Positions 42,778 to 51,159 of a stretch of DNA of 64,000 nucleotides are shown piece after piece. Within the stretch, counting starts at the first letter, position 1, and the number at the start of each line of letters is the position of its first letter. The stretch lies in NCBI GenBank assembly GCA_034432555.1, contig DAOUBW010000022.1, positions 1 through 64,000 on the forward strand, written 5' to 3'. The notes below the pieces were generated by a model that was not told where the DNA came from, searched no databases, and saw nothing but the letters and a program-made list of their open reading frames with translations. The position numbers and the translations under genes are program-made. This stretch comes from CP2-2F sp034432555. Lineage in GTDB: Bacteria; Chloroflexota; Anaerolineae; Aggregatilineales; UBA2796.

Positions 42778-43676
42778 CCGATGCCTATTCCCTTGAAGAT
42801 ACGCAGCCGCGCCGCATTCCGCTGCCCACTGAAGAAGAAGCAGCGCCCAGCGGCTGTGGCAACACCTTGCTGATTGGCACGGTGGCGCTCTTCTTGCTCT
42901 TTATGTTCGTGGCAGTGGTTGGCTTGGCGGGCGTTGCCGGCTGGCGCGATGGCACGACCGCCCGCAGCACACAGCGCGCCCTCGCCCTGGCTGGCACCCT
43001 AGAAGGGCAGATGACGCTTGCCGCCAATGATCTTGCCAATGGGCAGTTCAGCCTTGCCCGCGGACGCTGCCAATACATCCTAGAGCAGCTGCCCTTCAAC
43101 CGTGAGGCAACCGAGTGCCTCAGCACCGCTCAAGCAGGCTTGCTTGCCACCGCCACGCCAACGCCCGCGCCACCAACTGCCACGCCCACGCCACCGCCCG
43201 AAACGCCAACCGCCACACCGCAAAGCGGCGCCTTCACGCCCGAAGAACTTTTCGCACGTGGACAGGAAGCGCTCCGCCGCAGCGACTGGGAAAGCGCCGT
43301 GAGCTGGCTCGAAGCGCTGCGTGCGCTGGATGGCACCTTCCGCCGCCGTGAAGTTGAAGATATGCTGGTCAACGCTTATCAGGCGCTTGGCAACCAATAT
43401 CGCTTTGAAGGACGCCTAAGCGAGATGGTCATCGTCATTGAGAAGGCGCTCAAAATCCGTGCCTTGCCCGATACTGACTGGCAGTTCACCGTCAACGCAA
43501 CCAAGCTCTACCTCAGCGCCCGTGGCTACCTTGATGCGGGCAATTTTGCCCTTGCCGCGCAGGTCTTTGCCACTTTGATGGAGATCGCGCCAAGCTACCT
43601 CAACACCCGCGAACTTGCCTGCCGCGCCTTTGCGTCCGCTGGCGATTCGGCGAATTCAGCGCGCTTTTGCCGCTAG
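42774..43676 (+). CDS. single-helix membrane protein with Thr/Pro linker and TPR-like domain
   Basis: A 300-residue protein: an acidic cytoplasmic head (about 30 residues), one transmembrane helix (LLIGTVALFLLFMFVAVVGLAG), a first helical segment with AANDLANGQFSLARGRC, a Thr/Pro linker (residues about 122-148), then a C-terminal helical region with TPR-like units (FARGQEALRRSDWESAVSWLEAL and YLDAGNFALAAQVFATLMEI). It is probably a scaffold on the outer face of the membrane. It overlaps the upstream gene by 4 bp and is followed 12 bp later by the SH3/serine hydrolase gene. Confidence 0.75.
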   Translation: MTDAYSLEDTQPRRIPLPTEEEAAPSGCGNTLLIGTVALFLLFMFVAVVGLAGVAGWRDGTTARSTQRALALAGTLEGQMTLAANDLANGQFSLARGRCQYILEQLPFNREATECLSTAQAGLLATATPTPAPPTATPTPPPETPTATPQSGAFTPEELFARGQEALRRSDWESAVSWLEALRALDGTFRRREVEDMLVNAYQALGNQYRFEGRLSEMVIVIEKALKIRALPDTDWQFTVNATKLYLSARGYLDAGNFALAAQVFATLMEIAPSYLNTRELACRAFASAGDSANSARFCR

Positions 43677-43688
43677 AAAGGTCACCCT

Positions 43689-45443
43689 ATGCGACAGAAC
43701 GCTTTTTACCGCCTGAGCCTTGCCTTTGCCGTGCTGTTGGTTGCCCTGTTCAGCCTGAGCGCGGCAGCCGGGCAAGCGCAGCCCGAAGCTGAGGCGATCC
43801 AGCGTGCCAACTTGCGCGCCGGCCCCGGCATTGATTATCCCATCGTCGGTGAGATCACCAATGGGACGCGCTACCCGATCATTGGGCAGAGTGCGCGCTT
43901 TCCGTGGCTGCTGCTGCAACTGCCTGATCGACAGGGCTGGGTCTATAAAGACCTTGTCAATGTAACGGGCAGCCTCGTTAATGTGCCGTACACCGAGCAA
44001 ATTCTGAACGCCAGCCCAACCGAGGCACCGCCCGATTCGACCGCGCCAAGCGCCACACCTTTCAGCGGCGGCGTCCCTATCATGGGGACGGCACCTGCCC
44101 AAGCGCCTGAGTCCACCCAGGAAGTGGCTGCGCCAACCGCTGCTGCGGCTGCCTATGTGGAAGCCATCAGGTATGCCAACGTGCGCTTCGGACCCGGCAC
44201 CGATTTTCCGCCCGTCGGCGAGATTCGGCAGGGCGAACTGTATGCCGTGCTGCGCCGCCATGCCACCTTCCCTTGGCTGGAGATCGTCTATCCGAACTAC
44301 GTGACAGGGCGCGCTTGGGTCTACCGTGAGACAGTCACCATTACGGGCGATCTGACCAGCGTGCCGCTGACCGACGAACGCAGCTTCGGCTCGCCCATCC
44401 TGACGCCAACGCCGCAAATCATCGTGACGGCGCAGCCGTTTTGGGCAGCCACGCCGCGCAGCACCACCAATCCTGCGCTGGGTGCCTTGGCTGAGTCTGT
44501 CTACGCCTTGCTGGTTAGCAATGGCTTTGTGCCGTTCAGCAATAAGCAGGCATCCGTCTTTCTGATGGACTTACAGACAGGTGAGAGCCTCAACATCAAT
44601 CCGAATGTGGCATATAGCGGCGTCAGCCTGACCAAAGTGCCACTGTTGGTCGCCTTTTTCCGCAAAACATCCTCGGCGCCAACGCCGCAGCAAGCGCGCC
44701 TGATGGCAGAGATGATCATCTGTAGCGAGAACTTGTCCTCAAATGCCCTGCTACGGATCATCGGGGAAGGCGATGAATATCGCGGCGCGCTCTACGTCAC
44801 CGAGACGATGCAAACGCTCGGCTTGAAGAACACCTTCTTGGCAAACTCTTTCTTCACCGGCGCGGCAATCGTTGGCGCTACACCGACGCCACAGCCCTTT
44901 GTGCCAGTCCCGATCCCTGCTGATCAATCGCGCACCAACCCTGATTTTTCCAACCAGACCACGCCGGAAGACTTGGGCTGGCTGCTGGCAAACCTCTACT
45001 ACTGTGCGCGGGATGGCAGCGGCGCGCTGACGGCAGCCTTCCCACAGGAGATTAACGATGTAGAGTGCCGCCGCATGATCCGCTTGCTGCGCGCCAACCG
45101 CATCAACGGCTTGATCGAGATGGGCTTGCCGCCAGGGGCGCTCTTTGCCCGCAAGCACGGTTGGGCAGCCGAAACACACGGTGATATGGCGATTGTGTTC
45201 ACTCCACAGGGCGATTTCGTCCTGACGGTGATGATGTTTAACCGCCAGTGGCTGCAGTTTGAAGAGTCTTCGGCGCTCATGGCAGAGATTGCCCGCCAGA
45301 GCTACAACGCCTTCAACCCTGATCAGCCTGTCAGCACGACGCGCTTGACCAGCATTCCGTTGTGTTCCTTCGATGCCATCAATGCTCTAGACCCAACCTT
45401 GATCGCTGATTTGCAATTGCCCGATGTGACGTTTCCGCGCTAA
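43689..45443 (+). CDS. secreted protein with two SH3 domains and a class A beta-lactamase-like serine hydrolase domain
   Basis: A 584-residue protein with a signal peptide (LSLAFAVLLVALFSLSAAAGQAQ). Two bacterial SH3 domains follow (ANLRAGPGIDYPIVGEI and ANVRFGPGTDFPPVGEI), joined by Thr/Pro linkers, and then a serine-hydrolase domain. Its SxxK nucleophile motif is SLTK (Ser313, Lys316), with SSN as the SxN equivalent and KHG in place of KTG. It probably hydrolyses a D-Ala peptide or acts as a wall-bound penicillin-recognising protein rather than a true beta-lactamase. An AAAGGT site precedes the ATG. It is the third gene of a coupled unit. Confidence 0.87.
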   Translation: MRQNAFYRLSLAFAVLLVALFSLSAAAGQAQPEAEAIQRANLRAGPGIDYPIVGEITNGTRYPIIGQSARFPWLLLQLPDRQGWVYKDLVNVTGSLVNVPYTEQILNASPTEAPPDSTAPSATPFSGGVPIMGTAPAQAPESTQEVAAPTAAAAAYVEAIRYANVRFGPGTDFPPVGEIRQGELYAVLRRHATFPWLEIVYPNYVTGRAWVYRETVTITGDLTSVPLTDERSFGSPILTPTPQIIVTAQPFWAATPRSTTNPALGALAESVYALLVSNGFVPFSNKQASVFLMDLQTGESLNINPNVAYSGVSLTKVPLLVAFFRKTSSAPTPQQARLMAEMIICSENLSSNALLRIIGEGDEYRGALYVTETMQTLGLKNTFLANSFFTGAAIVGATPTPQPFVPVPIPADQSRTNPDFSNQTTPEDLGWLLANLYYCARDGSGALTAAFPQEINDVECRRMIRLLRANRINGLIEMGLPPGALFARKHGWAAETHGDMAIVFTPQGDFVLTVMMFNRQWLQFEESSALMAEIARQSYNAFNPDQPVSTTRLTSIPLCSFDAINALDPTLIADLQLPDVTFPR

Positions 45444-45455
45444 CTGGGTGAAAAA

Positions 45456-45496
45456 AGGTGTGCATTTCTGTGCAAAAGCGCAGGGAATGCACACCT
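45456..45496. terminator. hairpin terminator after the SH3/serine hydrolase gene
   Basis: A perfect 11-bp stem (AGGTGTGCATT / AATGCACACCT) with a 19-nt loop starts 13 bp after the stop codon. A poly-A run just before it would give a U tract only on the opposite strand. Confidence 0.65.
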
Positions 45497-45555
45497 CTAT
45501 CTTGGTAATTTGGTCAGTTTTAAGAAAAATCGCGCCTTAAGCCAAGCCTTAAAGA

Positions 45556-45581
45556 TTGACTGTCTTTTTTTGCGTTACAAT
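45556..45581 (+). promoter_or_regulatory. candidate promoter of the Ser/Thr kinase gene
   Basis: TTGACT and TACAAT lie upstream of the start at 45622 but only 14 bp apart, shorter than the usual 16-18, so this is tentative. An AT-rich stretch lies before it. Confidence 0.3.
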
Positions 45582-45621
45582 TGCGCGCAAGTTTATCGGC
45601 GCTGAAAGAAGCCTGAGCATT

Positions 45622-48225
45622 ATGAGCCAAAACCTGATTGGCAAACAACTAGGACAATACGAAATCATCGCCCAGATCGGGCAAGGCGGTATGGCGGCTG
45701 TCTATCGGGCGCGCCAACTCAACATCCGCCGTGAAGTTGCCATCAAGGTGATTGCACCGGAGGTGGCGCGAGAGCCTGAGTTCGCGCAACGCTTCGTCCG
45801 CGAAGCAGAAACCATTGCCGATCTACGCCACGCACACATCCTAAAGCTGTTCGATTATGGGCAGGAAGGCGATCTGATCTATCTCGTCATGGAGTTAATG
45901 CTTGGTGGCACGCTCATGGATCGCATCCGCCGCGAGGTAATCTCAATGCGCGAGAGTGCGCGCATTCTCAACCAGATTTCCTCCGCGTTGGACTATGCCC
46001 ACAGGCGCAGCATTATTCACCGCGACCTAAAGCCGCAGAATGTGCTGTTTGATGACGGTGATAACGCCTTCCTGACCGATTTCGGCATCGCCAAAGTGAT
46101 GACGGAAGCCACCTATACCCGTCCCGGCACCTCAATGGGAACGCCGCTGTATATGTCGCCGGAGCAGTGGCGCGGCGTCCCTGTGGATGGGCGCGCCGAT
46201 ATTTACGGGCTGGGCGTCATGCTCTTTGAAATGCTGTGCGGACGCCTACCCTTCGTCAGCGAAACGCCGGTCGGCATGATGCACGCGCACGTTTACGAGC
46301 CGCCGCCACCTATTCGCAGCCTGCGGCACGATCTTCCCGAAAGTGTTGAGCGCGTGGTGAACAAAGCGCTTGCCAAAGACCCGGCTCAGCGTTGGCAGAC
46401 CGCCGGCGATCTGTCCGAGGCGTTCAATATCGCCATCACAGGCGAAATGCCGCCCGCCTTGCTGGAGTCCGAGGTTGAGCCAACTCCAACGGCAGCTTTT
46501 TGGGCGAGCGGACACGACTCAGACGCCACCAACGCCGCCCTGATGGCGGATATCCCTGCTGCGCCCGTCCGCCGTCCTTCACCGTTGACGCCGCTTGGCA
46601 CGCCTTCTTCGGCTGCCATGCCCACACCCGAACGCCGCTCGCCGTTAGTTTTTATTGTGGGTGGCATGACAATTCTTGCCCTGCTCGCCTTCTTCGTTGT
46701 GTTGCTTTCAGGTGGTGGTAACGAAGAAACCATCAGCACACCAACTGAGGCTGCCCTACTGCCCACTGAATCATCTGCGGCGGAAGTAACGCCTACCGAG
46801 CTGGCAAGCGCCGAACCTACTGAGACCCCTAGCCCAGCGCCAACCGAGCCAATCATCATCATTGTGACGCCAACGCTGCCCACCGCAACCCCGACTGCCA
46901 CACTCACGCCGACCGTAACCTTTACGCCCAGCCCGACTTTTACGCCAACCGCCACGCCAACGCTCACGCCTGATGTAGCGTCCACCAATCAGATCGCTAC
47001 GCAAGTCTCGCTGCTGCTGCGAACACGCACCGCGCAAGCCATGGCTTCTTTCACACGGACGCCCACGCCAAGCCTGACGCCAACCGTGACGTCCAGCCCG
47101 ACTGTAACCCTTACCTCAACCATCACGCCCAGTCGGACGCCTACGCTTACCTTGACGCGGACGATCACGCCTAGCCCAACCATCACGCCTAGCCCAACCC
47201 TGACGCCTAGCTTAACCAACACCCTTAGCCCAACCCCTTCTGTCACGCTTAATGTGATCATGATGGTCTCGGTGACGCCCGAACCAACCGCTACACCAAC
47301 CTTTACGCCCACGGCAACTGCCACTCCTACGTTTACCCTGACGCCCACATTCACGGCAACGCCAACGCCTACACGCACCTTCACGCTGACGGCAACGCCG
47401 ACGCACACAGCGACAGCCACTGCCTCATCAACACTTGTGCCGACAGCAATACAACTCGACATCCCAACCGCCACACCGCAAACAGCAACACCCAATCTGA
47501 CGGCAACCGTGGTGGCTGCCCTTAAACGCGGTGAGCCTATTGAAGTGCCTGCCCGTGCCATTGGCACCGGCAACCTGAATGTGCGTTTAGGACCCTCGAC
47601 AGCCTATAGCCGCGTGCTAGTCGTCACCAATAACACGCCGATGACCATCCTTGCCCAGAGCAGCAACTACATGAACACTAATAACAATCCCATGCAGGAT
47701 TTGGTCAACTTTGAGTGGCTGAATGTGCGCCTTCAGGATGTGAACGGCGTCACCCTCTATGGCTGGATGACCGATGAGACGATCACAGCCGGCGCCACGG
47801 TGCCCGTGCGCTACCCGAATCTGCGCTTGTGGATTGACTCGATTAGCGGCGGCGTCCTTGATCGGGAGGCGCGTGTCGTGATCGTTAGCCCCAACTTCAC
47901 CATCAGCGGCTGGACGTTGGATGCAACAGGGGTGCGCCCGAACGAAGGTCCTGGCATTCAGCGCATCACCGTCTACAACGGCGGCAGTTGTTACGCAGAG
48001 CCTGAAAACCTGCTGGCAACCGCAGTGCCAAGCAGTGATCGCGTGGATGTTCGCAACTTTTTTAACAGCACGCAGCAGGTTAACCTTGATGATAGCTACA
48101 TTCGCAACGGCTATAGCATCCCTGTGGAGAACCTGCCGCTAGGGCAGCACCTGCTGGCTATCTGCGCGCAGAGCAGCATCACCGGACGGACGACCAGCAT
48201 CGTGCTGCCTGTCGAAGTGCGCTAG
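45622..48225 (+). CDS. transmembrane Ser/Thr protein kinase with Thr/Pro-rich stalk and SH3 domain
   Basis: An 867-residue protein. The Hanks-type kinase domain (residues about 12-270) has the G-loop IGQGGMAAVY, VAIKV (Lys42), HRDLKPQN (Asp135) and DFG (Asp153), all intact. A transmembrane helix (LVFIVGGMTILALLAFFVVLL) lies near 342-364, a ~260-residue Thr/Pro-rich stalk follows (375-640), then a bacterial SH3 domain (LNVRLGPSTAYSRVL) and a C-terminal beta-sandwich (SPNFTISGWTLD). The kinase is cytoplasmic; the SH3 part lies in the wall and may sense peptidoglycan, taking the place of the PASTA repeats in PknB. The start at 45622 begins the conserved kinase N-terminus; the open frame continues upstream without coding character. 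Confidence 0.93.
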   Translation: MSQNLIGKQLGQYEIIAQIGQGGMAAVYRARQLNIRREVAIKVIAPEVAREPEFAQRFVREAETIADLRHAHILKLFDYGQEGDLIYLVMELMLGGTLMDRIRREVISMRESARILNQISSALDYAHRRSIIHRDLKPQNVLFDDGDNAFLTDFGIAKVMTEATYTRPGTSMGTPLYMSPEQWRGVPVDGRADIYGLGVMLFEMLCGRLPFVSETPVGMMHAHVYEPPPPIRSLRHDLPESVERVVNKALAKDPAQRWQTAGDLSEAFNIAITGEMPPALLESEVEPTPTAAFWASGHDSDATNAALMADIPAAPVRRPSPLTPLGTPSSAAMPTPERRSPLVFIVGGMTILALLAFFVVLLSGGGNEETISTPTEAALLPTESSAAEVTPTELASAEPTETPSPAPTEPIIIIVTPTLPTATPTATLTPTVTFTPSPTFTPTATPTLTPDVASTNQIATQVSLLLRTRTAQAMASFTRTPTPSLTPTVTSSPTVTLTSTITPSRTPTLTLTRTITPSPTITPSPTLTPSLTNTLSPTPSVTLNVIMMVSVTPEPTATPTFTPTATATPTFTLTPTFTATPTPTRTFTLTATPTHTATATASSTLVPTAIQLDIPTATPQTATPNLTATVVAALKRGEPIEVPARAIGTGNLNVRLGPSTAYSRVLVVTNNTPMTILAQSSNYMNTNNNPMQDLVNFEWLNVRLQDVNGVTLYGWMTDETITAGATVPVRYPNLRLWIDSISGGVLDREARVVIVSPNFTISGWTLDATGVRPNEGPGIQRITVYNGGSCYAEPENLLATAVPSSDRVDVRNFFNSTQQVNLDDSYIRNGYSIPVENLPLGQHLLAICAQSSITGRTTSIVLPVEVR
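46740..47520 (+). repeat. Thr/Pro-rich low-complexity coding tract in the kinase gene
   Basis: About 260 codons of degenerate TPT, TPSPT and TLTPT units form the extracytoplasmic stalk. The DNA repeats imperfectly in roughly 6- to 18-bp units of ACN-CCN-ACN, a likely site for slippage and length variation. Confidence 0.85.
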
Positions 48226-48240
48226 GCTGCGGCTGCCTTC

Positions 48241-49890
48241 ATGCAAGCACCATCGCAGCCACACACACCTCACGGCAGGCGAATGCTCACGCTCGCCGTT
48301 TTCACCAGCGGCATGACCACCCTTGCCGTCGAGCTAACTGCCTCACGGTTGCTGGGCAACGTCTTTGGCACCAGCAACCTTGTCTGGGCAAACGTGATCG
48401 GCTTGATGCTGCTCTACCTCACCGTCGGCTACTTTGTGGGCGGCTGGCTGGCAGACCGTGCGCCGCGCCCAACACGCCTCTACCAGATCATCGCGTGGGG
48501 CGCCTTTTTTAGCGGCTTAGTGCCGCTGGTGGCGCGCCCAGTACTCAGTGCGGCGGCAAACGCAGTCAGCGGCTTTGAGGCAGGCGTTGCGCTTGGCTCT
48601 TTTGTGGCAGTTTTGGTCTTGTTCGCCATCCCGGTGACGCTGCTTGGCTGCGTTTCGCCCTTTGCCATCCGCCTTGCCGTGCGCGAGGTGGGCGAGGCGG
48701 GCAAAATCTCAGGGCGGCTGTACGCCATCTCCACCTTAGGCAGCCTCGTCGGCACTTTTCTGCCGACGCTGTTTACCATTCCACAGCTTGGCACAGCCGC
48801 AACCTTCTTCCTGTTTGCGGCGCTGCTGCTTGGCGTCGCACTGCTCGGCTTGCTGACGCTTGGGCGTGACGGACGCACGCTTGCGCTGCGCCTTGCCTGG
48901 ATGCCGCCTGTGCTAGTCATCCTCACCCTCGCTGCCCAAAGCGGTGTGCTGCGTTCGCCGCCGCAGGGCAGCCGCCTGCTGTGGGATCACGACTCTGCCT
49001 ATAACTATATCCAAGTGCTGGAACTGGAAGTGCCGGTTGGTCAGATGGTTGACGGCACATTCGTCGTGGCGTGGGATGCTGGCACGCGGGAACTGCGCCT
49101 GAACGAGGGACAAGGCATTCATTCGGTGTGGCATCCGCAGCGGCGCTATTTCGGCGGCACGTGGGATATGTTCCTTGCCGTGCCATATTTCAACGCGCAG
49201 CCACAGATCGGTCGCCTGTGCATTGTGGGCTTGGCGGCTGGCACCATCAGCACGCAATACACCGAGATTTTCGGCGAAGGTGTTCAGATTGATGGCATCG
49301 AGATTGATCCTGCCATTGTGGAAGCCGGACGCCGCTTTTTCGGCATGACTCAGCCCAACTTGCGCGTCATTGTGGAAGACGGACGGCTTGCCCTGAACCA
49401 ACTGGCACGTGAGGGCGCACGCTATGACCTGATCGCTATGGACGCCTACCGCGTGCCCTATGTGCCGTGGCACCTGACCACCGTCGAGTTTTTTGCAGAG
49501 GCACGTGCCGCGCTGACTGAAAAGGGCATCGTGGCGATCAATGTTGGGCGCACCGTGCGCGCTGATGGCACGCAAGATCGGCGCTTGATCGAGGCGATGA
49601 CGCACACCATGCAGCAGGTCTTCCCCGCTGTGCATACGATAGACGTGCCAGACTCATTTAATACGCTCTTGATCGGCACGGCACAGCCAACCAGCATCAC
49701 AACTTTGGTGGCAAACCGTGATCGGCTGCCTGAGGATGCGCCCGCGCCGCTGCGCCGCGCCATCGAAACGGCGATCAGCAATGCGCGCCCATCCATCCCT
49801 TCCGAAGTGCTGTTCACCGATGATCGCGCACCGGTCGAGACGATCATCAACCAAATGGTGATTGACTACCTGCTCGGCAGCGCCCGCTAA
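48241..49890 (+). CDS. fused MFS-like membrane domain and spermidine synthase-like domain
   Basis: A 549-residue protein. Residues about 15-225 contain six or seven transmembrane helices beginning with the conserved FTSGMTTLAVELTASRLLGNVFG motif, given here in parts TSGMTTLAVELTASRLL and LGNVFGTS. The C-terminal ~300 residues form a SAM/aminopropyltransferase-type Rossmann domain with VGLAAGTIS, IDGIEIDPAIVEAG and YDLIAMDAYR. Such fused 'spermidine synthase' proteins are common but their reaction is not established. It begins 15 bp after the kinase gene and is probably co-transcribed with it. Confidence 0.88.
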   Translation: MQAPSQPHTPHGRRMLTLAVFTSGMTTLAVELTASRLLGNVFGTSNLVWANVIGLMLLYLTVGYFVGGWLADRAPRPTRLYQIIAWGAFFSGLVPLVARPVLSAAANAVSGFEAGVALGSFVAVLVLFAIPVTLLGCVSPFAIRLAVREVGEAGKISGRLYAISTLGSLVGTFLPTLFTIPQLGTAATFFLFAALLLGVALLGLLTLGRDGRTLALRLAWMPPVLVILTLAAQSGVLRSPPQGSRLLWDHDSAYNYIQVLELEVPVGQMVDGTFVVAWDAGTRELRLNEGQGIHSVWHPQRRYFGGTWDMFLAVPYFNAQPQIGRLCIVGLAAGTISTQYTEIFGEGVQIDGIEIDPAIVEAGRRFFGMTQPNLRVIVEDGRLALNQLAREGARYDLIAMDAYRVPYVPWHLTTVEFFAEARAALTEKGIVAINVGRTVRADGTQDRRLIEAMTHTMQQVFPAVHTIDVPDSFNTLLIGTAQPTSITTLVANRDRLPEDAPAPLRRAIETAISNARPSIPSEVLFTDDRAPVETIINQMVIDYLLGSAR

Positions 49891-50024
49891 GGTTCGCCAC
49901 GCGCTTTTCCACCACGCCGAAAGCCGCTTCAACGCTTGTTTGGTTGGGCAGGCTGCGCTAAAATATAAGAATATCAGTTCGATTTTTCCGCTGGGCAAAA
50001 TCACCTAGAGAAAGTCTTTCCACT

Positions 50025-50660
50025 ATGGAAATTACGTGGTATGGGCATAGTTGCTTTCGGCTTGCCGAGCGCGGCAAGGCGGCTGTTGTCACCGATCCAT
50101 TTGGCGAGCAGCTTGGCTTGGCGCTGCCCAAGCTGAAGGCAGAGATCGTCACCGTGAGCCATGCGGCGCATGGTCACAGCAATGCAGGCGCTGTAAAAGG
50201 CGCACAGCGCGTGATCACAAGTGCCGGCGAATACGAGATCGGCGGTGTGTTCATCATTGGCGTGGCAATGCACAACACCAGCCAAGAAGCGCCCAAGCCG
50301 AACATTGCCTATGTGTTGGATTTTGACGGACTGCGCGTGGCACACCTTGGCGATCTGGATCACATCCCACCCCAGTCCGTGATCGAGGCATTGGAGACGG
50401 TGCATGTCGCGCTAATCCCGGTCGGCGGCGGTGGCGGCTTGAACGCCACTCAGGCGGTGGAGCTGATCAGCCTGCTAGAGCCGAACTACGTCATCCCGAT
50501 GCACTACCAACTGCCCAACAGCACCATCGCGCTCGATCCGCTGGAACGCTTCCTGCGCGAGATGGGCGTCAGCCGCGTGCAGCAGGAGCAGGTCTTTAAG
50601 GTGACGGGCAGCGGAATGCCTGAACAGACTCAGATTATCGTCATGGAGCAAAGCCATTAA
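50025..50660 (+). CDS. metallo-beta-lactamase-fold protein with altered metal motif
   Basis: A 211-residue MBL_3/UPF0173-like protein starting MEITWYGHSCFRL, the usual first strand. The canonical HxHxDH is replaced by HAAHGH (His46, His49, His51), so the second His and the Asp are missing or moved; later motifs (LDFDGLRVAHLGDLDH and VIPMHY) are normal. It may be a hydrolase with altered metal binding or a non-catalytic relative. The next gene starts 1 bp after its stop, so the two are co-translated. Confidence 0.82.
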   Translation: MEITWYGHSCFRLAERGKAAVVTDPFGEQLGLALPKLKAEIVTVSHAAHGHSNAGAVKGAQRVITSAGEYEIGGVFIIGVAMHNTSQEAPKPNIAYVLDFDGLRVAHLGDLDHIPPQSVIEALETVHVALIPVGGGGGLNATQAVELISLLEPNYVIPMHYQLPNSTIALDPLERFLREMGVSRVQQEQVFKVTGSGMPEQTQIIVMEQSH

Positions 50661-50661
50661 A

Positions 50662-50967
50662 ATGCAAGTGAAGCTGATCCTGACTTACGACATCTTGCCG
50701 GGACGTGATCAGGAATATTTTGAGTTCCTTGTGCGGGAGCTGTCGCCCGGCTTGGCAAAACTCGGCTTAGAGCCAACCGAGAGTTGGTATACCATGTATG
50801 GCAAGCGTCCGTCAATCATGCTGGGCGGCATCGCAGAAGATTACAAGACGGCTAAAGCGCTGCTCGATCATCCACAGTGGAAAGTGCTTTATGAGCGCCT
50901 GAGTGCCTACGTGAGTAACTTCAGCAGCAAGATTATCCGCGTCACGCCCTATTTTCCACTGGTGTAG
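50662..50967 (+). CDS. small soluble alpha/beta protein, partner of the MBL-fold gene
   Basis: A 101-residue protein with the pattern beta (KLILTYDIL), helix (DQEYFEFLVRELSPGLAKLG), beta (ESWYTMYGK, SIMLGGIAED), helix (KTAKALLDHPQWKVLYERLSAYV), beta (SSKIIRVTPYF). This is the layout of a dimeric alpha-beta barrel (ferredoxin-like) protein. No family is recognised. It starts 1 bp after the MBL-fold gene, and its last 26 bp overlap the convergent zinc-ribbon gene. Confidence 0.72.
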   Translation: MQVKLILTYDILPGRDQEYFEFLVRELSPGLAKLGLEPTESWYTMYGKRPSIMLGGIAEDYKTAKALLDHPQWKVLYERLSAYVSNFSSKIIRVTPYFPLV

Positions 50968-51157
50968 CCGTCTGCGCTGCCGCTGCCTGTTCCTCATCAG
51001 GATATTCAAGCAGGCAGGCGTCGGCGCAGCACTCCTGATAGCCACAGTAACGGCACAACCGTTTGCAGCGGCGCACGGTCAGATTGAGCGTGCCGCAGCG
51101 CGGGCAGCGCGGCGTTTGCCGCTTTGGGCGTTGGGCAGTGCGCTGAATATGAGACAT
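50942..51157 (-). CDS. small zinc-ribbon protein
   Basis: A 71-residue protein with two Cys pairs, CPRCG (Cys18, Cys21) and CRYCGY (Cys35, Cys38), plus Cys31, Cys43, Cys44 and Cys48, set in a basic context (RRCKRLCRYCGYQECC). One zinc ribbon, perhaps with a second metal site, is expected, and a role in nucleic-acid or protein binding is plausible. It starts 2 bp after the LiaF-like gene on the same strand. Its 3' end overlaps the convergent small protein by 26 bp. No family name is known to me. Confidence 0.65.
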   Translation of the reverse strand: MSHIQRTAQRPKRQTPRCPRCGTLNLTVRRCKRLCRYCGYQECCADACLLEYPDEEQAAAAQTATPVENRA

Positions 51158-51159
51158 GC

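Noticed and set aside
44635..45300. True class A beta-lactamase for antibiotic resistance
   Set aside because: The domain lacks the usual omega-loop Glu motif as far as I can see, KTG is KHG, and it is attached to SH3 domains, which points to a wall-related hydrolase.
47050..47450. CRISPR-like or tandem-repeat array
   Set aside because: The repeats are irregular, in frame and translate to Thr/Pro-rich stalk; there are no constant repeats with unique spacers.
46989..47573. Long Val/Gly-rich open frame on the minus strand opposite the Thr/Pro stalk of the kinase gene
   Set aside because: It is the antisense image of the ACN/CCN repeats (read as VGV and GVG). It has no ribosome site or domain, while the plus strand encodes an intact kinase-SH3 protein.
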